From JBFMGS01 sp040752635 (GTDB lineage Bacteria; Bacillota; SHA-98; UBA4971), in the NCBI GenBank assembly GCA_040752635.1, contig JBFMGS010000047.1, positions 1 through 15,900 of the forward strand: a stretch of 15,900 nt of DNA, written 5' to 3'. The notes under the pieces were generated by a model. The model ran no database searches. It saw only the letters and a list, made by a program, of their open reading frames with translations, and had not been told where the DNA came from. The translations under genes were made by a program, and so were the position numbers. This document shows, piece after piece, positions 1 to 4,397 of this stretch. The stretch's first letter is position 1. Each line of letters opens with the position of its first letter.

Positions 1-10
1 GCCGGATGGG

Positions 11-421
11 TCAGAGGAGTCGGACAAACGGATACCGAGGCGACGCAGCGCGTGCGAAGCACCCGTCCGCCGTCCACAGTTCACACCGCTCCCTTTCGGC
101 GAGAGCCAGGTATGCGGTGTCGTAAGCCGTGGGCTGGTCCAGTTCTACAGCAAGGATGAAGGCTCTTTCCAGAAGAGCCCAGTTCCACGTGAGCCGAATC
201 CTCAATCTGTCCAGAAGTTGAAGCGCCTCCAGCCCTTCGTCGGGGGTTATGTCGTCACGACGGGTCTTCCGTCGAAGCGCCGAGGCGACTTCCAAGGGGA
301 GGAACGCAGGGGCAATCATCTCGTCGTCAGCGTGCGCATCGAGCCACGCAACGGCTTTGTCGCTGTCGCTCTCGTATGTCAGCCACTTCAAGACCAGGCT
401 TGCGTCCACACAGACGGTCAT
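11..421 (-). CDS. vapC: PIN-domain toxin, VapC-type
   Basis: This 136-residue protein has the PIN ribonuclease fold signature. The four acidic metal-binding positions appear in the expected order and spacing: Asp6 (in VDAS), Glu44 (in PLEVASAL), Asp101 (in AYDTAYLALAE) and Asp119 (in TADG). PIN toxins of this kind are Mg2+-dependent RNases that cut tRNA or rRNA when freed from their antitoxin; the actual target cannot be read from sequence. The length is normal for VapC and no active-site residue is missing, so the gene looks intact. Its ATG overlaps the stop of the upstream antitoxin gene in an ATGA arrangement (418-421), indicating translational coupling in one operon. A GGGGGT run lies about 8 nt before the start. 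Family assignment is firm; the subfamily name VapC is by architecture. Confidence 0.9.
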   Translation of the reverse strand: MTVCVDASLVLKWLTYESDSDKAVAWLDAHADDEMIAPAFLPLEVASALRRKTRRDDITPDEGLEALQLLDRLRIRLTWNWALLERAFILAVELDQPTAYDTAYLALAERERCELWTADGCFARAASPRYPFVRLL

Positions 422-768
422 GGTTTGGTACCCCCGTGGCGTTTGTCTGTGGTGCCGGCATCGTCAGGGTTCGTGTCTGACCCATGCTCAAGGAGGACCT
501 GCTTGGCGCGCGTTTCTCGTATGTGGCGGAGGAGGTCCACCGAGTCGGCTCCTTCCTTGCGCCCGTTACGGAGCCGCGCCTGAAAGGCCTTTATTTCGCC
601 AATGGCGTGCTGGCGCTCGAGCTTGGTCTGGTACTGGGCGATGGCCTCAGCTACCATCGAGTTCAAGGAGATATTGCGAGCAGCGGCATACTCTCTTAAG
701 CGCTCGTAATCGCCCTCTGGAATACGTACCGTGATAGCTTTGGACGCCCTGTCGCGTGCACTGTTCAT
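418..768 (-). CDS. vapB: Ribbon-helix-helix antitoxin, VapB-type
   Basis: From the ATG at 768 this encodes 116 residues. Residues about 8-45 (SKAITVRIPEGDYERLREYA onward) read as an Arc/CopG ribbon-helix-helix: a short beta strand with alternating residues, then two helices ending in NSMVAEAIAQY. The remaining tail is charged, has a likely helix (LERQHAIGEIKAFQARLRNG) and a disordered end, as expected for a toxin-wrapping antitoxin tail. It would bind DNA as a dimer, repress its own operon and neutralise the PIN protein encoded directly downstream. The frame stays open up to 813, but that start lies inside the -35 box of the promoter. Only the ATGs at 780, 774 and 768 are compatible with the predicted transcription start, and 768 has a weak GGTGATG upstream. 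The choice of 768 is an inference. Confidence 0.83.
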   Translation of the reverse strand: MNSARDRASKAITVRIPEGDYERLREYAAARNISLNSMVAEAIAQYQTKLERQHAIGEIKAFQARLRNGRKEGADSVDLLRHIRETRAKQVLLEHGSDTNPDDAGTTDKRHGGTKP

Positions 769-781
769 GCGCATCACCATA

Positions 782-800
782 TGCATCATACCATGATGCA
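782..800. promoter_or_regulatory. Palindromic operator, probably for VapB
   Basis: A perfect inverted repeat, TGCATCAT / ATGATGCA, has 8-bp arms and a 3-bp centre (790-792). It covers the -10 box and part of the spacer of the vapBC promoter. A diverged half-site (GCGCATCACCAT) follows at 769-780. Ribbon-helix-helix antitoxins commonly repress their own operons through such short palindromes, so this is the obvious VapB/VapBC binding site. The symmetry is seen directly; the binding is inferred. Confidence 0.7.
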
Positions 801-813
801 CCACGCAGGTCAA
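785..813 (-). promoter_or_regulatory. Promoter of the vapBC pair
   Basis: Read on the minus strand, TTGACC (808-813, five of six consensus bases) is followed after exactly 17 bp by TATGAT (785-790, five of six). Transcription would start near 778, immediately before or at the first usable vapB ATG codons, so the mRNA should be leaderless or nearly so. The promoter lies right upstream of vapB and overlaps the palindrome at 782-800. Confidence 0.72.
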
Positions 814-917
814 TAGTTGCCTAACACTGAGTACGGAGGTTCCGCGGGGACCTTCATGCTGTTCCGCTGACGATCAAGACTACCGAATATCTGGCTGGAC
901 CCAAAAGTGTCTTTCAT
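810..917 (-). CDS. Small ORF, 35 residues, unknown
   Basis: A 35-codon ORF starts at ATG 917 and is preceded by an excellent ribosome-binding site (AAGGAGGACGTG then ATG). It begins MKDTFGSSQIFGSLDRQR and ends with a TGA at 810-812, inside the -35 box of the vapBC promoter. No domain is recognised. It has no signal peptide or membrane segment. The start signal is much better than expected by chance, but the product may be the leftover N-terminus of a longer lost gene whose body was deleted. Nothing else supports translation. Confidence 0.3.
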   Translation of the reverse strand: MKDTFGSSQIFGSLDRQRNSMKVPAEPPYSVLGNY

Positions 918-1018
918 CACGTCCTCCTTCGTTCGGAAGTCTTGGTAGTTATCCCTAAGAGTGGTCGTGTGTAAGGTGTAGCCAGTCTCATCAGCAGGTT
1001 GCCTCGCAACTACGATCC

Positions 1019-1067
1019 ATGGAATCTGGAAGGAATTGTGTATGGTGTGCAGAATTGCATGGTACGT
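1019..1067 (+). repeat. 49-bp dispersed repeat, copy 1
   Basis: This stretch matches 3672-3720 at 44 of 49 positions in the same orientation. Similarity stops abruptly at both ends. Both copies can be read in the frame IWKxLCxVCRIAWYV; in copy 1 that frame hits a TAG soon after the repeat (at 1085-1087), while copy 2 continues into a DUF5680-like remnant. It may be a fragment of the same gene, or a short mobile or recombination element. The rest of the 814-1129 gap shows nothing else I can assign apart from the small ORF at 810-917. Confidence 0.7.
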
Positions 1068-1129
1068 TGTTGGAGCGTCGTAGGGTGAAGCCTCAAGAGC
1101 ATTTCGGGGTGTTGGTGAGGGAGGGTAAC

Positions 1130-1243
1130 ATGAGTACTGAGGCGAATTACCGTCCCTGTGAGCGTCAGAACCTATGGCTCTTAACCAAGGGGAGGGGGGC
1201 GGGAAGCGCAAGTGGAGGACACGAAAAAGACGTGGAGCTTTAA
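1130..1243 (+). CDS. Small upstream ORF overlapping the methyltransferase start
   Basis: A 37-codon ORF starts at ATG 1130 behind a strong Shine-Dalgarno sequence (GGGAGG, 5 nt spacing). It ends at 1243, so it runs 32 nt into the methyltransferase gene (GTG at 1212) in another frame. The peptide begins MSTEANYRPCERQNLW and becomes Gly/Ser-rich, with no recognisable domain. Because the methyltransferase start has no good ribosome-binding site of its own, this ORF could act as a translational leader. A real independent function is not supported. Confidence 0.3.
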   Translation: MSTEANYRPCERQNLWLLTKGRGAGSASGGHEKDVEL

Positions 1244-1862
1244 CACATGGGCGGACAACTATGACAGGATAGTTGCGAGCGGTACCCAGTATTATGCACG
1301 GTATAATGAAGTGCTCGATACGGTGGTGGAGGTTGCAAGTATCTCTCACGGCCAAAGAGTCCTGGACATAGGAACTGGGACTGGCAATCTCGCGCTGCGC
1401 TGTCTTGCTCGCGGCGCCGTGGTTGTCGGGCTAGATCCGTCAGAGCGGATGCTGGTCAGGGCCTGCGAAAAGGTAGGCGACAACCCGCAAGCGGAATTCC
1501 ATCAGGTTGAGCAACCGTTTCTTTGCATTCCTTACCCGGATTCATCCTTTGATGCTGTGATGAGCACGTACGCATTTCATCATGTGCCGCGCCATTTGCA
1601 GCCTGATAGCGTGCGTGAGATGCTCCGGGTGCTCAGACCCGGCGGCCTCTGGGCGCTGGGTGACGTGATCTTTGAGGATGAGCAAGCCGAAAGAAGGGCG
1701 TTACTGGAATACGAGTGGCTCGAGGAGGAGTACTTTGCCCGGATTGACAAGCTACGCCTCACGTTCGCGAAGCTGGGAATGGAACTCAGCGCACGGCAGT
1801 TTACCCCGGTAACCTGGGTTCTATGGGCTACGAAGCCAGCACACAGCGAAAAGAGGAGCTGA
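1212..1862 (+). CDS. SAM-dependent methyltransferase, YrrT-like
   Basis: A 216-residue class I (Rossmann-fold) methyltransferase. Motif I is VLDIGTGTGN (residues 50-59). The acidic residue after strand 2 is Asp75 in GLDPSERM. The post-II region has SFDAVMSTYAFHHV (112-125), and LRPGG (post-III) follows near 141-146. The order, length and the 'STYAFHH' stretch resemble Bacillus YrrT, a small methyltransferase thought to act in methionine/cysteine recycling; that functional link is only by resemblance, and the substrate is unknown. The start is GTG 1212; the region just before it is a G-rich tract (1190-1204) rather than a clean ribosome-binding site, and a better-signalled small ORF overlaps this start. 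No partner gene is in line; the next gene is convergent. The gene appears intact. Confidence 0.85.
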   Translation: MEDTKKTWSFNTWADNYDRIVASGTQYYARYNEVLDTVVEVASISHGQRVLDIGTGTGNLALRCLARGAVVVGLDPSERMLVRACEKVGDNPQAEFHQVEQPFLCIPYPDSSFDAVMSTYAFHHVPRHLQPDSVREMLRVLRPGGLWALGDVIFEDEQAERRALLEYEWLEEEYFARIDKLRLTFAKLGMELSARQFTPVTWVLWATKPAHSEKRS

Positions 1863-1986
1863 GACCGCCTTGGGTGCCCCTGCAAGCTGCCCTCCGCGCA
1901 CTTTCTGGCGTCTTCTTTCGTATTTCCGGGACCAGTGGCCAGTAGCGCGCCGCTGATGGGCATCCTCGTTGTAACCACGAGTCTAC

Positions 1987-2017
1987 TTGGCACATACCCG
2001 ATACTCCTGTTTATAAT
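1987..2017 (+). promoter_or_regulatory. Possible promoter antisense to the TM1266-like gene
   Basis: TTGGCA (1987-1992) and a perfect TATAAT (2012-2017) are separated by 19 bp, slightly longer than the optimum. Transcription would begin near 2024 and run through the convergent gene at 2019-2279 in antisense. There is no plus-strand gene for it to serve until much further right. The rest of the 1863-2018 gap holds no gene and no clear terminator. Confidence 0.35.
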
Positions 2018-2018
2018 G

Positions 2019-2279
2019 TTAACGGAGCACAGACGCCTCGGCTGAGACCCCCTCAACCCTGCGCAGGTCCTCCGTGAGGCTTTGGACAATCTCCGGCTCG
2101 GACTCGACCACCATCGTGATGATGCCGTCGGTGCGTTGCGGGTTGTGATATCCCGCGCGGCTCACGATCACATCGCCGTACCTGGTAAGCACCTCCTGCA
2201 TCTCCGGAGCGTGTTTCGCCCTGTCTCTCACTCGAACGCCAACCACGTACACTGGTGTCTCGTGGGGACCTTCCACCAT
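2019..2279 (-). CDS. TM1266-family ACT-like regulator (iron-only hydrogenase system type)
   Basis: An 86-residue protein reading VYVVGVRVRDRAKHAPEMQE, then YGDVIVSRAGYHNP and DGIITMVVESEPEIVQSLTE, ending EGVSAEASVLR. This beta-alpha-beta-beta-alpha-beta pattern, with an 'i(v/l)SRaGYhnp' centre, fits the small ACT-like family typified by Thermotoga TM1266, annotated as an iron-only hydrogenase system regulator. The precise ligand and target are unknown for the family. No hydrogenase or maturase gene is in this window, so its partner must lie elsewhere or be lost. The ATG at 2279 is preferred over a TTG at 2285, with GGCGGTGA about 7 nt upstream. It is convergent with the methyltransferase gene, 156 bp away, and appears intact. 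Confidence 0.75.
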   Translation of the reverse strand: MVEGPHETPVYVVGVRVRDRAKHAPEMQEVLTRYGDVIVSRAGYHNPQRTDGIITMVVESEPEIVQSLTEDLRRVEGVSAEASVLR

Positions 2280-2407
2280 GGTCAATCACCGCCGCAACAT
2301 CTTTCTCGGGGCGATTCTTACACTCAGATTGTTCCCATTGGATTCGTCGCTATGCAAGGGACACGGCCTGACGTCAGAGCCAGGCATCAGCGGCTGGGCG
2401 GCTGACG

Positions 2408-2696
2408 TTAAGCCCACGTTGCTGGGGTTGGGGTCGTAGGGGTAGCTCGGCCCGACGAGAACTCAAAGGTCTCAAACAGGTCGAAGAATATGGCCTCCAC
2501 CATTTTGGCATCCTCCGCATTGCGAAAACGAACCTTCGCCCAATGGCCCCGCGTAACGCTCAGCTTCGGCATGCCAGACCGCGACAAACTCTTCGAGCGT
2601 CGGGTGCTGGATTGCTTGTTGCACCGATCTGTAGACGGCCTCCACGGCGGCCCTTTCGACTCCCAGGTGGATGCTCCCATCCCACTTCGTTTTCAC
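2408..2696 (-). pseudogene. Small unknown protein gene split by a frameshift
   Basis: Two overlapping minus-strand frames join into one sensible protein of about 96 residues. The first frame runs from GTG 2696 (KTKWDGSIHLGVERAAVEAV onward) to about RYAGPLGEG near 2535. The second frame carries on with KVRFRNAEDAKMVEAIFFDL to a TAA at 2408-2410. Each half looks amphipathic and protein-like only in its own frame, which suggests a single-base indel near 2531-2541. I do not recognise the family. The GTG start overlaps the stop of the upstream ORF in a GTGA arrangement (2693-2696), so the two were probably co-translated. No slippery heptamer is evident at the junction, so mutation or sequencing error is likelier than programmed shifting. 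The 2280-2407 gap to the left contains no gene. Confidence 0.45.
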
Positions 2697-2824
2697 TCGG
2701 CATAGTCCTTGATGCAGTAAAGCATGACATGACTTGTAATCCCAGCGTTATGCCGCACCGAGCCATTCGTGTAGATACCTTCTACGATGTGGGCATGTCT
2801 CCTTGCATCGCAAGCGGTTCTCAT
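2693..2824 (-). CDS. Small ORF, 43 residues, unknown, coupled to the next gene
   Basis: The ORF runs from ATG 2824 and includes RRHAHIVEGIYTNGSVRHNA and a C-terminal stretch of hydrophobic/basic character (SHVMLYCIKDYAE). Its TGA shares bases with the GTG of the following ORF (GTGA), the usual sign of translational coupling. The frame is open further upstream, but there it overlaps the end of the Uma2 gene, so the true start is uncertain; it could be a 3' remnant of a longer gene. There is no good ribosome-binding site before 2824. No family is recognised. Confidence 0.35.
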   Translation of the reverse strand: MRTACDARRHAHIVEGIYTNGSVRHNAGITSHVMLYCIKDYAE

Positions 2825-2895
2825 CCAATGGCAGAGCTGACCCCAGGAAGAGGTAGGCGATCGGTTCTGTTCTTGCGCCTCGGAGGTGTGGCCCC

Positions 2896-3483
2896 CTAAG
2901 CGAAAAGGCCCTCTACGTCCAGCGCAAATCCTGGTAACAAAGGTCTCGCCAGAGTGGTGCCGACGTAATACACCTGCAAGGTTAGGAGGGCTCCGTCCTT
3001 GAGGGTCGCAACCTCGATGCTTCGGGCCTGAGGGTCTACAAGCCAAAGCTCTCGTACTCCAAAGCGCGCGTAGACCTCCCGCTTGATCTCCCGGTCCCAC
3101 TTGGTGGTGCTAGGGGAGAGGATCTCCACCACGAGATCGGGAGCGCCCCAGATGTTTGCCTCCTTGATGATGCTGAGCCGGTCCCGGGACACATATAGAA
3201 GGTCGGGCTGGACTACGTCATACTCGCTCAGGACGACATCAAGAGGTGCATCGTACACCTTACCGAGGCCGTGGTTTTCAACCCACCCGGCTAAAGCCAT
3301 GAGCAGGCGCTTTGAGACCTCTTGGTGAGATACACTAGGTGACGGTACCACTCTTATTGCCCCCCCTATGAGCTCGTAGCGCTGGTGCCCCGGCGGTATG
3401 CGGCAGTAGTCATCGTAGGTGAGGCGTGGAGAGGGTTGGATGTACTCAGGCGTCGCTTCGCCAATGCGGTCAGGACCGGTCAT
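2896..3483 (-). CDS. Uma2-family (DUF820) endonuclease-like protein
   Basis: A 195-residue protein with the Uma2/DUF820 pattern. It has LTYDDYCRIP (21-30) then RYELIGG (35-41), VQPDLLYVS (Asp94), APDLVVEILSPST (Glu120), and D-REIK-REVYARFGVRELWLVD (Lys134). Asp94, Glu120 and Lys134 form a PD-(D/E)XK nuclease-type core, so the catalytic set is complete. These genes are often multicopy in cyanobacteria, Chloroflexota and some Bacillota, and are found near mobile DNA; their biological role is not established. The ATG at 3483 is chosen because GGGAGGGAGTGAC lies directly before it, although the frame is open to 3501. Transcription probably starts in the gap at 3502-3655, where a TATGATAGAAT stretch (minus strand, near 3533-3543) is a weak -10 candidate. 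It is a solitary gene followed by the unknown small ORF pair. Confidence 0.86.
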   Translation of the reverse strand: MTGPDRIGEATPEYIQPSPRLTYDDYCRIPPGHQRYELIGGAIRVVPSPSVSHQEVSKRLLMALAGWVENHGLGKVYDAPLDVVLSEYDVVQPDLLYVSRDRLSIIKEANIWGAPDLVVEILSPSTTKWDREIKREVYARFGVRELWLVDPQARSIEVATLKDGALLTLQVYYVGTTLARPLLPGFALDVEGLFA

Positions 3484-3655
3484 GTCACTCCCTCCCAACA
3501 AAGCCAGTATCGTGCTACTTGTCTCAGGTCGATTCTATCATAATCAGGGCAGCCTTGCCATCTTCCGATTGGGTGACTTCTGAACCTCTTTCATCCCTCG
3601 TGGCGCCGATTCTGCCGGCATGGAGGCCGGGTAGTTTGTTCTGGCGGTCGGTTAG

Positions 3656-3904
3656 CCGGGAACTGCGCTCGATGAAATCTGGAAGGGATTGTGCGTCGTG
3701 TGCAGAATTGCATGGTACGTCAAGGAGAGCCTGTCGGCGATGTACAGGGAGGGGCGCTTTCTTGGAGGCTTTGAGAGGTCCACGGACAAGGGTACATACG
3801 TGGACACGAACAATGGAGATGTCGCCTCGTTCTCTGGTAAGGAGTGGATAGTACGCGACAATGCCAAGGTGTACGAACTCCTATACCACGGGGGACTGAT
3901 TTGA
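3656..3904 (+). pseudogene. DUF5680-like domain fragment
   Basis: The frame opens after a stop at 3653 and runs to TGA 3902-3904. It encodes about 82 residues: IWKGLCVVCRIAWYVKESLS, then AMYREGRFLGGFERSTDKGT, then YVDTNNGDVASFSGKEWIVR, and the end KVYELLYHGGLI. The spacing of Tyr-x-Asp, Gly-Asp, Phe-x-Gly-x-Glu and the closing Tyr-x-Gly-Gly resembles DUF5680, a domain of unknown function often placed after an HTH domain in Clostridia. No HTH precedes it, there is no ATG before 3740, and the 5' part lies in the repeat at 3672-3720, so I read it as a truncated gene. A short protein from TTG 3689 (71 residues) or from ATG 3740 behind AAGGAGAG (54 residues) remains possible. Confidence 0.5.
3672..3720 (+). 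repeat. 49-bp dispersed repeat, copy 2
   Basis: This is the second copy of the repeat at 1019-1067 (44 of 49 identical, same orientation). Here it forms the 5' part of the DUF5680-like frame. The five differences (two non-synonymous, one synonymous and one Met/Val codon change in that frame) do not clearly show selection on a protein. Confidence 0.7.
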
Positions 3905-3942
3905 GAGTAATCAGAAAGAGAAAGCCGTTCTTCTTCCCCGGG

Positions 3943-4227
3943 TCACCGCCGCTTGTACTCGACGAGTTCGCTCACCGTGCCTGCCTGCTTGTTCTCATAC
4001 CTGACAAGCTCGTGGGGGGCCGACGACGAAATCCAGGCGAACTGGGACGTGCCCTTGAGTTCGACCACCCAGGCGTCGTAGGTCCCGGCCGGCACCGTCA
4101 CGTTCTCTCTCCTCACTACCTGGACCGTGATGGCTGCCTTGGACGCGGTGCGCGTGACGATGTCGTTGAGGGTTGCCTTAAAGCCTTCTCTAAAGCCCTG
4201 CCGTTCCCCTGCCTTGATTATGGTTTC
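3943..4227 (-). pseudogene. 3' remnant of a DUF3108-like secreted protein gene
   Basis: A minus-strand frame with no start codon runs from after a TGA (4228-4230) to the TGA at 3943-3945, about 94 codons. It contains GFREGFKATLNDIVTRTA, then RRENVTVPAGTYDAWVVELK, FAWISSSAPHELVRYENKQA and GTVSELVEYKRR. The 'VTVPAGTYDAW.VE' strand followed by 'W....PHELV+YE' is typical of DUF3108-like and similar beta-rich envelope proteins, where it sits near the C-terminus. The N-terminal half, including any signal peptide, is absent, so this is a truncated gene. No upstream frame provides the missing part. The 4228-4397 stretch beside it contains nothing I can assign. Confidence 0.5.
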
Positions 4228-4397
4228 TCATCTTTGGAAACCCTTGCGGTTTGTACATGTTGTGCATAACGTCAGCGTTGCATCACTATTGCTCATGCAT
4301 ATCACCCGCAGACAGGCTGCGAACTCGGGGTTCGTCAGATGGGCAATGGGGCTGACTGGCGAGCACCGCGGACCCGCATGACTTTCTGCTTCCCGGG

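Noticed and set aside
768..813. A longer vapB start at 813
   Set aside because: That codon lies within the -35 box of the predicted promoter, and the extra residues (His/Met-rich) are just the operator read as protein.
2531..2541. Programmed ribosomal frameshift in the small unknown gene
   Set aside because: No slippery heptamer or following strong stem is apparent at the junction; a simple indel fits better.
3844..4269. Plus-strand ORF of 141 residues
   Set aside because: It is antisense to the DUF3108-like remnant, whose translation is far more protein-like.
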